Source: Paraphysomonas bandaiensis
Taxonomy: Eukaryota > Chrysophyceae
DNA: 64,000 nt
Assembly: GCA_965644295.1 (NCBI GenBank)
Contig: CBFFRP010000191.1
Location: 1 to 64,000 of the forward strand
Direction: 5' to 3'
A program made the translations under genes and the position numbers. Each line of letters begins with the position of its first letter. Position 1 is the first letter of the stretch. A model generated the notes under the pieces. The model was not told the origin of the DNA. It saw only the letters and a program-made list of their open reading frames with translations, and did not search any database. Below, piece by piece: positions 32,501 to 44,116 of the stretch.

Positions 32501-35245
32501 TGCAGGAACAAAAGATTTATCAGCACTATCATCGTTAGCGAACCCATACTGCGCAATTGCCTTGTAAAATATATCCAATCCTCGTACACCAGCACTGGCC
32601 ATTGAAGCCAAAAGCCGAAGCGCAGCGTTGCAAACTGGTTCAGATAGATTATGTGACAGAGGACACGCAAGAATGTTGTCGTCTTCTAATTTCAGTGATG
32701 AACAACAGGATACTGTGGCAACGCAAGGGTTTGCACACAATCTTATCACACGGGCTGCCTCATCAGCACATGAACAGGAAGAACTCGGAAAAGGTGTGAG
32801 TGGTTGCTGTGGAAGCTCTCCATCCCCATAGTCTCTATATTTCGCATCAGAGGCAGCAACAACAGCTAAAATATCGAAAGAAATTTCTCGAAGTATAATC
32901 TTATCAACTGGTTCAGCTTCTTGCTCCATGGACCAGCTGAAATCCCGAGGATCCTGAATTGTCACGTGAAACTCCGTCATTGATGCCTCATTCTCGTCAA
33001 GATATTTTCCGCAGACAGGACCACATCGATATAATAACCCAGCAAATGCGGTCACTTGATCTTCTGTAGCAAACACAGAAATGTAGCTTGGAGATACATC
33101 GAGAAGATACTCAATACAACACAATATATGACACAGAGAATCACATGGTTGCAGTGGATCCATTTTAAGAATTAGCGAGTCAGATGGCTCGTCGATTACT
33201 TCAGGTGCCGATAATCCCTCAAGCTCAGAATCTTTTACTTCTTCCGCGCCCTCTAGTGGTTCACAATTTTCTACGGGATCTATCGTGGACAGCTCTTCCC
33301 GGATTTCAGCTTTCGTCACAAATTCCTTAGTTGCAGATAATACAGAACTGTCAACGCAGTTCGCAGCCGCAACAGCACGCTTCACGCTAACAAGTGAAAG
33401 GTTCGCCAACGCTGTACTATCCACTTGCTGAGATTGGAGAAACGAAACAATATCTTCATCAGCACAGCTTTGCATAATGATATTTAACAATCGGGCTCCA
33501 CGATTACTCAGATCTACATCTGCGTGTTTGATGAAGTCTACAATGAGAGAAATGTTGGTAGCTTGGGTTGCTTCATTAGAAACTTCTAGATTCGACGCTA
33601 AGGCACGCAAATCTAGCTTGTAATTCTTGTACGACTGACATCGCATTGAACACCTTGATTCAAGTCTATCACTACAGATTTTCGGACTGGATATATTTTC
33701 CCCACTTTGTGTGTTTCCATCGCTCCCTTCTATGTCAGTATCACAAACAACTCTGTCGGTCAGAAGATGCAGCAGCGCTTTTTCAATAACGTGACGAAGC
33801 GCGTACAGTACCTCTAATTTTTCTGGAGGTATGATTATATCACCACGAGGAGAATCTTCTTTACCTTTCTTCGTAGGTGGTTCAGGTTTCTCTATACCGG
33901 CAACAAGTGTCGAGTTTGACATAAGATTGAGTAAAAATCGCACTGCTCCTTTTTCTGCAGCACAGATACGAATATCTTCCGATATTAAACCATAGCATCC
34001 CATCAACATGCTGACATCACGTATAAAATTCGAAACATCTGGATCAGGACGAGAAGGCTGGACATCTTCACATGCAGCCCATACATGTGGGTTTTGAGCA
34101 ACAGCGATAACTGCTTCCATCACACGACTCACAGAATCCGTTGACACAGAAGCTTTCGCATTCTGTGCCAGCGCAACACATATCATAACAGCAGTTCGTA
34201 CGAGAGAAATATCTCTATAGGCATTGCTGCGTGGACTATTCACCTGTTCCTGTGCCTTAACAGAGCCTTTGGTATCCTTGCCCTTACCAGTAGGCGCCTT
34301 TCCTTGGATAGGGTCGGAGACAATTCTTTCTGAAGCCTCTTCCAAGACTGACAACACTAGCTCAATGTATTCCTGAGTCGAAATTATTTGAAGACCGGCA
34401 GGCTGTGTGGATAAATACTCAAACAACAGCATGCAGTGTAAACTTAATCGCTCTTCTCGACATAACTTCTGAGCCAATTCCAAAACTCCATCAACCGAAA
34501 GAAACACGGAAATTGAATCGCTACCATATCTTAATACAACCAACAATATCTGCATTACCCATACACATGCGTCGATGATTCTTTCTTTTGTTTCTTCGTT
34601 GTCGAGTCGAGCAGACAAGTACTTCAGTGCTCTACACGAGGTTAATACAATATCTGGAATAGAAGCAAAGGCTGTTGCAATATCATGATTTCTTGGCTCC
34701 ATATTATACACAGCATACGCAAAGAGTGACATGCCTTGTATTGCATAAAATCGAAGAGATTCACCTAAAATCTCCTCTGGGGTTGGCTCGGAATTCTTCT
34801 TTTTCTTTTTCTTGACTTCCTCTTCGTACATCATTATTTCAGACAAGTTCTGAAGGACATTAAGAGACCCTGATGATGAAAATAGAGCCTCTGTCCCATG
34901 TAGGCACAATTTTAATCCGGTAGAATCTTTCTTGTTCAGGAATGTCAACAGAGATTCAAGAGTAAGTTTACATAACTGCAGGGTTTTCTATCATAACAAA
35001 TAAATAAATTATGGAATGTACATCCGCACCATTATATATACCTTCTTAGGAACCAATGACTCGAGTAAAGGGGTAAGGCAACCGCCTTCGAGTAGATACC
35101 TTTCATCTTTTATTTTCTCCAACGCATGATTCTTTTTTGCTGGGTCTTTCGTTTTAACCTCCTTAGCAGTCGTCTTGAACTCTTTTGCGCGCTGCTTCGC
35201 AGTTAGAGCGTCTAAATCCACGATAGCAGTATCCCCACTATCCAT
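29570..35245 (-). CDS. Armadillo and ankyrin repeat protein, two exons
   Basis: About 1,870 residues. Exon 1, 35,245-35,042, starts MDSGDTAIVDLDALTAKQ and ends at a GTATATATA donor. A 66-bp intron follows, and exon 2 runs 34,975-29,570 after a CTGCAG acceptor in the same phase. The N-terminal half is helical and armadillo-like (YLLEGGCLTPLLESL in exon 1, then repeated ALxxLAxN-type helices). A Lys/Gly-rich linker (KPTSGGKDKGKDGKKKG) is followed by ankyrin repeats: GHTALAIALIAVGADINRGD, MGVTPLDHCLILGNEEVAAA, NGVTALHVLAGLGDKMAV, GFSPLHYLA, RPLHRAVSAKNIAYM, SGKTALHLAIDGNDVDTV. Such proteins are scaffolds; some ARM/ANK proteins are ciliary, but nothing here proves a partner or place. No transmembrane segment or signal peptide is evident. 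The long intact frame is strong evidence of a gene. Confidence 0.9.
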
Positions 35246-35403
35246 TTTAATCACTTATCTTATACTATATTTGGCATGCCAGTGCTCCCTGTATATAGAT
35301 AGGGATTGCAGTGATGTGTGTACATATATATTCGGATGGATATATACACGACTCAGTCTGCAAAAAATGAAACGGACGGTCACACACACATTCCTACATA
35401 TCC
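35246..35403. promoter_or_regulatory. Upstream region of the ARM/ankyrin gene
   Basis: About 160 bp between the start codon at 35,245 (minus strand) and the CATA microsatellite, so the promoter must lie here, within the repeat, or beyond it. No defined element can be named. Confidence 0.3.
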
Positions 35404-35407
35404 AGAT

Positions 35408-35700
35408 GTACATACATACATACATACATACATACATACATACATACATACATACATACATACATACATACATACATACATACATACATACATACATACA
35501 TACATACATACATACATACATACATACATACATACATACATACATACATACATACATACATACATACATACATACATACATACATACATACATACATACA
35601 TACATACATACATACATACATACATACATACATACATACATACATACATACATACATACATACATACATACATACATACATACATACATACATACATACA
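35408..35700. repeat. (CATA)n tetranucleotide array 1
   Basis: About 73 uninterrupted CATA units. It ends against CAGCGCATTCTCGATATATC, whose inverted copy borders array 2 on its left side. Its three reading frames give long YIHT or YVCM open frames that are artefacts. Confidence 0.97.
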
Positions 35701-36574
35701 GCGCATTCTCGATATATCGCGGTATGTATATCGCGATACCCTTTTATATCGCGGATTTTGGTCCAGGACACTTCATCACACATAATTATAATGGAAAACT
35801 GAGGTCATTTTCTGTTACAAGGGTAAGCATTTTTTTGGTAAGCATTCCTTACCAAAAAACGCCGAAAATCAATTTCTGTTTACCCTGGTAAGCATTTTCG
35901 GGGTAAGTTTTTGAAAATGCTTACCAAAATGCTTACCCTGGAGAGAGAGTGGGGGGGTAAAATTTGGAATCCTTACCATGTAGATTTTTTGTCGGGGTAA
36001 GGATTTTGGGGAGCATAAAAACCTCTAGATGAACATATATCCATAGTATATTAATCACATTTATTGATAACATGAGTGATAGTGAGTCAATATAAGATCC
36101 TGTCGACGACACTCTCGTTGAATGCGAACCTGAGGATGAAATGTAATGAAGCGCAAGAGTCTTTTTCTCTCATCGAAGGACGTCTGCTCATAAGAAGGAT
36201 ATATGTCTCATGATATTCAATGTCGCGTGCTGCAAGAACTTCGAATACCTGTTATTGAGAAATTTCTTCGTTACATACCCTCAATAACAGGAGGCTCATG
36301 AGACCATTCTGGAGTCATTCCCTGAGAATGCATGGAGTTCACAAATAGCAACACTTGGACACCTGATTGAAACTTGGGCAAAAGCCGAAAAAGGCGGAGA
36401 CATGTTTGGCACTTACTGAAGAGTACACTAAGGAAAATGCACTGGGGGATATTTACCTCAAACAAATGCGTAATATGACTTTGGAGTGAACATCGAAGTG
36501 CAGGCAATTGAAAGCTGAATTGAAGCATTGAGTATAAGTTTACCTTCTGTTGTTAAGTTAATACTTCTCATATA
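35701..36574. other. Non-coding region with hairpin cluster and decayed coding traces
   Basis: 35,701-35,760 carries several ATATCGCGAT palindromes. 35,820-36,010 holds a dense cluster of GGTAAGCATTTT and its complement forming strong hairpins. At 36,060-36,540 short open pieces alternate among frames (for example a run starting MSDSESI, then a stop); these look like a decayed mobile-element gene that I cannot name. Confidence 0.45.
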
Positions 36575-36699
36575 ATGTCAAACTTTGATACAGAGGATGA
36601 GTATGAGAAAACTTTTAATTGGTTAAGCAGTAGGGTTTCATTATCAAGTGACATTATAAGACAAGTACTAATAATTCAATTTACGGAAACCTTAATGCG

Positions 36700-36960
36700 T
36701 GTAAGAACCAGCTATCAGGTTATTTTATGCTATATGAGCTCTCTATTGTATATGCTTAAGTTTGTACATACCATCTGTACAACATAGGTTGAATATTGCT
36801 ATGTTCTATATTGTTATTCATAATTTTCACTCTATCGTGTTCATTACTAACACTCTAATAATCACAACATTGTTTTACTATTATAAAGATCAATTCTTTA
36901 TTATAATGACACATAATGAAGAACAAATAAGAGCAGTATCACTGCACTTCAGCAGTCAAT
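36700..36960 (+). repeat. LTR fragment related to the SET-Gypsy LTR
   Basis: TGTAAGAACCAGCTATCAGG ... TATGCTTAAGTTTGTACATA closely matches the first ~95 bp of the LTR at 18,896. It then diverges but stays AT-rich, with a start codon near 36,906 in roughly the place where Gag begins in the intact element. It is either a solo LTR or the edge of a related, older family. Confidence 0.6.
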
Positions 36961-37237
36961 GTCTTTAGAGGACGAAGGCGATGACGATGACGAGGATGAT
37001 TGTATTAACACCAATGGAAATGATAGTGCTATTACTGCTGTGCAAGCCGACAATGCTGTTTTAATGTTACTCGATTATGCTACCCAGGAGGGGCATTCAA
37101 CAGCGCATATTGAGCTCCTCAGAAAAGTGCAGAATAATATTCATACAGAAAGGCACAAGAATCATTCTAAGGTACAAACTTCTCTGCATCAGTTTTTTTC
37201 AGCACGTACTAAAGGTTCTGAAGTCCATGAAATTTAA
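36959..37237 (+). pseudogene. Possible Tigger/CENP-B-type transposase C-terminal remnant
   Basis: A 92-residue frame. An acidic start (EDEGDDDDEDD) is followed by two helices (AVLMLLDYATQEG, AHIELLRKVQNNIHTERHK) and VQTSLHQFF. The pattern of paired helices then Q-T-x-L-x-x-F-F is typical of pogo/Tigger transposase C-termini. The DDE core and DNA-binding domain are not found nearby, so this is at best a fragment next to the LTR piece. Confidence 0.4.
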
Positions 37238-37523
37238 TAATTTTATCTTATTGTTAGCTAGGAATGTAGTAAGTGTGTTAAGAAATTGAATACCATAAAT
37301 TCCATAAATAATGATATATAACTTATTTCACAAATTCTTTGCATGTGCCATTCAGTACAAGGAGTACTATGCTATACAGACACGACATTGTGGATATATT
37401 GCACAGTCTTAAGCTCCTTAAACTTGTTCTCTATGACTTTGCGGAATACAGTGCTGTATTTTACTATTAAATTGTATATCGCGATATTGCGATATATCGC
37501 GATTTCCTCTCCAGGACACTTTC

Positions 37524-37883
37524 CGCGATATATCGAGAATGCGCTGTACATACATACATACATACATACATACATACATACATACATACATACATACAGT
37601 ACATACATACATACATACATACATACATACATACATACATACATACATACATACATACATACATACATACATACATACATACATACATACATACATACAT
37701 ACATACATACATACATACATACATACATACATACATACATACATACATACATACATACATACATACATACATACATACATACATACATACATACATACAT
37801 ACATACATACATACATACATACATACATACATACATACATACATACATACATACATACATACATACATACATACATACATACA
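37524..37883. repeat. (CATA)n tetranucleotide array 2 with palindromic left flank
   Basis: CCGCGATATATCGAGAATGC at 37,524-37,543 is the reverse complement of the flank to the right of array 1. The array follows from about 37,546 with one interruption (CAGTACATAC near 37,598) and ends at the left inverted repeat of the 37,882-41,156 unit. The long YIHT/YVCM frames here are artefacts. Confidence 0.95.
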
Positions 37884-38099
37884 TGGAGACGTTTTTCGAC
37901 AAAGTGGACCAACCCTCCACTTGTAGGACCGCAGATGGTCCCACTCGTCCTAAAAAAACAGGCACTCACCATCCCACACCCAAACTCACACTCACCATCA
38001 CCACCACTTTTATGTATGAGTATACTGCTGTATACCGGTATACAATGCAGTGGAACAGCACATGAGACTCTGAATATGTGCGTATGTATGTATAAGATA

Positions 38100-39417
38100 C
38101 AGTCACTTACAGGCAGCTCGACAGCATGTACCACCTTCAGAGACATTAAAGTGCATGCATCATAAGTATATTTACTATGGCAGCGTATGATCTAAGAAAT
38201 AGATGATTTTATCGAAAGATTTTCTTGTAATATGTCATAACAATACAGATGTCGGCCTCCTATAGATTGCAACCGCCAGGAGCGTTGGACGACCCTCAGA
38301 GGGTGACCAACACGACAGATACATTGTAGACTATATATACATTGTTAGTGAAGCCGTAATTTAGCATTTATATACGTCTTAAACATATTTTCCTTCTAAT
38401 TGTAACGCTATCACATGCACCGACACGTGCCACCCCAGACGCCCATAGATCACCCCCAGAGTGCAAAGTAGACTTCCGGTACATTATAAACCATGTGTCT
38501 AATATATTTTTTCTATAACGTTACATTGCCATATATATATGTGATTTAATACATTTTAATATTAAGTACCCCTATTTTATTTTCTGTAATACCATAGGCA
38601 CCGCTATGGACCACCCCACAAGCCCCCAGATCTTTGCTTGTAGACGACCTGAGAAAGTTTGAAAGCGTTTCTAAGCTACTTCAAACAGGAGTCTAGTCAA
38701 GTGAATATTTATGAAGACCGGAACATTTTTGGCGGCTTGTTGATGGACTTCGGGGTTAGGTATCCCAAACCTGCTTTAAAGAAAACAGTTCCATTGCTAG
38801 TGATCCGAATTCTGAGAATGGAATTTGAAAAAATCCAAGCAAGCGAATAATTTGAGTTGACAAGATCTGGGAAAGATTCTGTTAGAATATATCTCCGTAC
38901 AGACAGCGAATGTAACAGTACAGATGATGATGAAGCTGAGGTTGGCTATGCGGAAAAATTTCTTCAGTGAGCTAAAAAAATTAAGAAATGAAAGATTGAA
39001 ATATCTAAGTACAGGTGCTCGAGTCTTGTAGTATGTACTTCCAATACACTTGAACGCCAATGCAGTAGTGGTTTTGGATATCATGTGATTTTAATGACTA
39101 ATACTAAAACTGGAATCTACTGATGTGTTTACTTACTGAATAGTGATACTCATATGTACGGATACTCCGTCAATACAACCCTATTTAACAACAGTATTGC
39201 AATATATTGTTCCCTAGCCCTGCTACAAGGACTTAATAATAAGGTGAAACAAATGGATGACGCTGTTCTTTATTGAATGTTAACATATTTATCTTAATGT
39301 TTGTTAAGAGTATATTTATATATTATTGTTTTTACTTCTTAGATGTGATTGTACCAGATACCTTTTCTTGTTTTGTACTACTTAAAGTTATTATCATTCA
39401 TAAATGTGTTACAATTA
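38100..39417. other. Non-coding part of the inverted-repeat unit
   Basis: No convincing gene. Two loosely similar blocks around 38,415-38,480 and 38,597-38,650 share CACCG...CACCCC...CCCCCAGA...AGAC wording. A 63-codon frame at 38,659-38,850 and acidic traces at 38,900 may be remnants of a lost gene. Confidence 0.35.
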
Positions 39418-40949
39418 TCATACGATTTCTGGAGAGGGAAGGACTGAAAGGACGTTATTTTTCTCTCTCGTTTTCATGCTAATCCAAGAGGAAATCTGAC
39501 CAACAGTAAGCCATTTCCAAGGCTCTACAAAGTGTAATTTCATGTACCGTCGGATTGTAGGAGCCTGTCTTTTATCACGCATATCGTACTGTAATGTCAA
39601 CCAGTCTTTGATTTCATCAGTAAATGATTCCACTACGTTTTCCTTGTTTAGTCGACGGGCATATCCTGGACTGAGGGGAAATACTTTCCGAGGTCCCATG
39701 GTGAAATGGCAAATGAGAAAATCGTTTTCACAGGAAAATGTCCTATGTAGAAATTCAACCACACCCTCGTGGAGATGGGCTGCACTGATCACCACGTCAT
39801 TTACTTTGTGCAACCTTATTCCCACTGAAATCGTCACGGCATTGATTGAAGAGCAACTAACTTTCGAGACAACGTTCCCTTGAACATCCATTTGGGGTAA
39901 TTCCTGTAAGGAAGATATTCTGATGCTTATCTCTTTCTGTGATATATCCATTTTCCCACCTAGCAGTATGTTCGAGGGATGAGATTTCATGCCAGAATCA
40001 AGCAGATCTAGAATTCGGACTACAGGTGTCGGAAATTTGCGAGTCGTGGAATGAGTTTCCACAGTAGCTGGCGTTGAGGAAGAGCATGTCGACCGTGCTG
40101 AGGGAATAGTAGGTTTGTACTGGCTTAATACGGACTCTATTCTATCACACTCCATTCGATCTTTCATTAATCTCTTCGTCTTTGCGTCAAGCTTTCTCTG
40201 TTGAACCGCTCTCTTAATTTTGAGCCTTGTTTCGTGAGTCGGCTTCGGTAATAGTTGTCGACTAATTGCTTCAACAGACTGCACTGATGACTCAACAATA
40301 TGTGCCCCGGTTGGCACTAGAGACATCGCACCTCTACGCTTACTTACAAGATCCTACTAAAAAAATCAGCATTATCAGACGGCAGTATTAGTGTTGAAAA
40401 GAATTATTAAACAGCAGATTATTACACTTACTGTGTGAGGCAATATAACTCCTTTTCCCAAGGGTGGTACTTCCTGCAAAACAACCGCTGAAGGCAAGAA
40501 CTTATACCCAATTATGTCGCTGATCCCTTTGATGGCGGACGGTACTCTGACAGACTTTTTGTGTCGAGGTAGAACATCTCTTGAACATGATACCCTACAG
40601 GGGATTTTTGTGGAAGTTCGTTGACAACATCAGCGACATTGACAAAACTCTTTCCATTATTTCTTGCCCTCTTTACAGTCCCTTTGATAAAAGCAGTGAT
40701 GGTAGCGGATCGACATTTCCCATGTCCAGGCTCCTCAAATTCTCCAGGATACGAATGCTCGTGTCATCAGTAGCAGTCGTTTTCAAGTGTTCATTCATAT
40801 CTACCAAAGCACAAAGTGGCAAAGTTGACTTGTAGTAATCGACGTTATCTGTTGCTCGAACTGGGGGTGTTAAAAGATACAGTCACCATCTCCGACTGGG
40901 AGATGGTCTCCGGCAGCAAGGCGAGTCTTCTTGCCGGAGTTTCTTCCAT
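39418..40949 (-). CDS. Unrecognised gene inside the inverted-repeat unit
   Basis: The last exon, 40,353-39,418, encodes about 311 residues (DLVSKRRGAMSLVPTG ... VLSVLPSPEIV). It has a basic helix near its start (RLKIKRAVQQRKLDAKTKR) and WLTVGQISSWISMKTREK near the end. A 78-bp intron (donor GTAAGTGT) joins it in phase to KSVRVPSAIKGISDIIGYKF ... GVILPHT. Further upstream, MEETPARRLALLPETISQSE (ATG at 40,949) and MNEHLKTTATDDTSIRI... are open but need frame changes, so either more introns or decay. It sits just inside the right inverted repeat, as an element-encoded protein would. It could be an unknown transposase or accessory factor; no catalytic motif is visible. Confidence 0.45.
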
Positions 40950-41341
40950 CAAGCTCAACAATATGGGTCTACACTACAATAATACACACTTTTTATTCTC
41001 TATCTATATGGATATGGCGCCTGGCTCCTTAATAGAAATTGTGGTCATTTTGACCACAATTTCAAAGCTCTACACTCATGTTCCATACGAAAAAACACAA
41101 TACAAAAAAATGAAGTGGGACCAGACTGGTCCGCTTTGTCGAAAAACGTCTCCATGGCACTGACACATACAGCTGTAGATACTTGGGCTGTATTCTGTTT
41201 TTTTATTCATACCTAGGAATTCCTATGTAGTGCTATGCATATACTGTACATGTACATACAAACCGATCTACAGTAGTATACAACATAGCATGAATTGACC
41301 CACCCACCCAGAGAGATGTACGGTAGAAATATAACCACAAA

Positions 41342-42348
41342 TCACATTAACCACTATATACCCTTCAAGGCAACACTAGATTTATTCCTGCTTTGAAGTT
41401 ACTTTGGCGCCCTGAATATTTGTGTGGCTCAACGGATGCTGTTTTGTTTGCACCGAAATCTCAAGATTTTACACCAGCCTCAGAGGTTTCCTTCTCCGTT
41501 CCTTCGGCCTTCCACAAATGGGATCTGGCATTTCATCTAAAATGAAAAATTACTCGCTCGCTCTCTGTAATACAATGTTTTTTTGCAAAGTTTCCAACAG
41601 TGAACGGGGCTTTTCTGACTTTCTCCCCGCTGATTGTGTATTAGAAGTATTATTAGAGTCTCTCCATGTGCTTGAGAAAAATACTCTGGAATTGCTGTTT
41701 GTTATTCCATTATACAAAGTGGAATCTGTGAGTCAGAGTGGCTATGTACTCCGTTTAATGGTGTCGAAGAATTTATTTAAGCCCACAACATTAGGAAGTT
41801 GCACGATAACATTCACCACTTATCGCAGCGAGCAAATGTCAACTTTAATTAATCGTGTTTCGGATGCTTTGATTTTTGCCAAAGGGAAGGCGTATTTATC
41901 CACAGTGAGCTTTCAATACTTTCACTCCTATGTCTTGTCTGGTGCGACTCTTGGCATTGGTGGCTGGGTGCGCAAAGCGGACACATTTCTCCATGGTAGG
42001 AAACTATCAGCAGAGCAAGGGGTACACACCATTCAGCACCTTGTGCAATGTGGAATTGAAAGTTATACGGCATTCAGGTTTGTGTTTAATCGTCTTTTTT
42101 GTGAGCAGTCGCTAGGCATCTTGCTACAGGAATGTTTCAACCCCAGTCAAAGGGAAGCCCTTGCTAACCATTTTAAAGAAAGCAAGCTACAGTTATCTCC
42201 ATACAGTGCAAATCAGCATGAAGGACTGATTAATTTTACCGTAAAAGCGAAAAGGAGAGTGTCAGCTAGTGCTACTGAAGACGGCACGGAAAATGAAACT
42301 TCTGAGTGTGGATGTTGTAGTAATGCTTCGGATAATGCCTGTGATTAA
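41342..42348 (+). CDS. Unrecognised protein, possibly frameshifted near the start
   Basis: The open frame 41,422-42,348 ends in SECGCCSNASDNACD. The better-looking N-terminal reading (LLWRPEYLCGSTDAVLFAP, ending at about 41,540) is in another frame, so there is a frameshift or an intron near 41,540. The body, from MKNYSLALCNTMFFCKV onward, is hydrophobic-helical with a Cys- and Ser-rich tail. No domain is recognised. It lies just outside the right inverted repeat and could be a remnant of another mobile element. Confidence 0.35.
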
Positions 42349-42527
42349 ATGTGAACAGATACAGTCTAAAAAGAGCAGTGGATAGTGTTTTCTCTGTCCC
42401 TTTACGTATATTTTAAATCTATATTTATGTTTTTGTGATTCTGTAGCTATAGATGCACAATATATAATTATAACTACATGTATATTTTGTTTCCATTTAT
42501 GGCTATATTCAAATGTGACATTTTATT

Positions 42528-42710
42528 AGGATTCATCTTAATATAGGATAGTACATACGAATTATGATGTTCAATGAAATATATCATGAACTGAATTAGA
42601 GAAAGTATCTGTTGAAGATACGTGATCGTCATCATAATGATCGTCATTATCAGTTATACTTGAAGACAATGTACGAGAATACAGTGAAATATTGTGATGT
42701 ACTACTTATA
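42528..42710 (+). repeat. Dispersed repeat (partner of 18,568-18,692 and 47,714-47,752)
   Basis: Its left 125 bp match 18,568-18,692 inverted. Its right part, CTTGAAGACAATGTACGAGA then ATACAGTGAAATAT, recurs at 47,714-47,752. Non-coding. Confidence 0.6.
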
Positions 42711-42879
42711 ATAATGCTGTGATGATATTAAGAAACTGAAATAGTTTGATCGTTCAAGATATATATTTATATATGTTTAGTAACGAGAGGTTCACATGTG
42801 TAGGAGATTATGCTTTTCACGCAGACCATTGAGGACGCCATCCAGGGCTCTCGGGTATGCATGTTGCTTCATATTGAAG

Positions 42880-43069
42880 CACAATCTAAAGTTGTTGAGA
42901 GGCTTTTCGTCGTGCAAAGTTAATTATCACACCTGAGCGTAAAAACATGAATCTATATCGTCTAGAATCATTGCTATTCCTACGAGCCAATTACATGTTG
43001 TGGGATGCTTACAGCCTCGATGAAGCCCTGCAAGAAGATCCTGATGTGCCAGTAGAGAGCGAGAAGTAG
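42880..43069 (+). pseudogene. hAT transposase C-terminal (dimerisation) remnant
   Basis: VVERLF in one frame continues, after a frame change, as AFRRAKLIITPERKNMNLYR then LESLLFLRANYMLWD and stops at 43,067. This is the pattern of the hAT C-terminal dimerisation region (S-x-x-R-x-F-S ... R-x-x-L ... L-x-F-L-x-x-N). The catalytic part is not found, and the frameshift marks it as dead. Confidence 0.5.
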
Positions 43070-43149
43070 TTACAATTCGTAGTCTGCTATTTAATTAAAA
43101 ATTAGTAATTAAGGGAGCACCACATTATCTATTATCAGCGGTATTATCT

Positions 43150-43255
43150 GCTTTAAGTTAGTAGGTATTAATGGCCATTAACGGCATTATAATTGCCGGG
43201 AACTGGACTACCACTAATGGGCCATTAATGGTTAGCAGGCCCTGAATTATAGTGC
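43150..43255. repeat. AATTATAATGGC-type interspersed repeat, second block
   Basis: TAATGGCCATTAACGGCATTATAATTGCCGG followed by CCATTAATGGTTAGCAGGCC, related to positions 1-160. Palindromic pieces suggest a MITE-like element. Confidence 0.45.
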
Positions 43256-43269
43256 CCTTCACACATGGC

Positions 43270-44116
43270 ACACCTATTTGAGAAGAAACAACCTCGAAAG
43301 TATTTTGAACACTCCAAGCATAAAATACTCATTTTGAATCAAGACAAACAATATTGTCAAAACATTCCAAATACCATGACAAAAGCATTTCTGAAAATTT
43401 GATACCGCTGAACAAATATTCTTCGTAACCTTCTTGTACGAACCCTCAAAGTTGAATACGAAGAACCATTGAAACAACTATCAACACCTCTCTATTACGT
43501 GGAATGCTATCATATATTCTGGACGAGGAATCCTGGTTGCATACAAACAAAGAAAACAAGGCATGGAGAGGGCAGAGCCTCCAATCTATAATACAATCAA
43601 TAGGCTATACATACCTGTTGAGATTAACTTACAAAGCTTGAACATGTCCAGACATTCGTTGCCTGATATCGGCCCACTGCATTGCCAAAATCTCGGATAT
43701 TCTTCCCAATGTTTGCCACTGGAAGATCAACAAACACCGATGAGAAATTGACTTCGATGTGTCTTTTAATTTTACCACTATATACGTAGTACTAACACAA
43801 CTCACAGCTGTTGGGATACGGACCGACTGGATACTGTGTGCTATGATGTTATTTCGGCTCCCAACAGCTGGAGTTTCTACAATGGTATAGGGAATATACG
43901 TTATAGTGGGGCCCTCTTGGATCCACAACTATCATATGAAAAATCCTGTAGAAAATGGTCATGCGTTTTCATTCCTACATACACACACCAGCAGGAGCAG
44001 CAGCAAGCATAACAACAAAAGAAAAATACATACATGTGTACTGTATTTATTATATCCAAAGACCAGTTCGATAGTGCCCTTAAAACTATTCCATGTCGTA
44101 ATATGATGATGGGCAT
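43270..44116 (-). CDS. Possible multi-exon gene, hypothetical
   Basis: An exon-like frame at about 43,790-43,645 (KIKRHIEVNFSSVFVDLPVA, NIGKNIRDFGNAVGRYQATN, VWTCSSF) ends at a perfect GTAAGT donor. Nearby open pieces are ITYIPYTIVETPAVGSRNNI upstream and FNFEGSYKKVTKNICSAVSN ... ILSRLFLLK (stop 43,274) downstream. I could not fix all joins. No family is recognised. It faces away from the MLO-like gene at 44,212. Confidence 0.3.

Larger units (their letters stand above)
37882..41156. mobile_element. 3.3-kb unit bounded by 30-bp inverted repeats (putative DNA transposon)
   Basis: CATGGAGACGTTTTTCGACA (start of 37,882-37,911) is mirrored at 41,127-41,156, with 29 of 30 positions matching. The outer CATG is self-complementary, so it may be a 4-bp target duplication rather than part of the repeat. 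Inside lie subterminal palindromes (GGACCAGACTGGTCC at about 41,119; GAAATTGTGGTCA with its complement at 41,035-41,063) and a minus-strand gene at 39,418-40,949. No known transposase signature was recognised. Confidence 0.5.

Noticed and set aside
35175-35891. Long open frames reading YIHT or YVCM repeats around the CATA arrays (also 37,343-38,165)
   Set aside because: They exist only because CATA has no stop in any frame; the flanks have no gene features.
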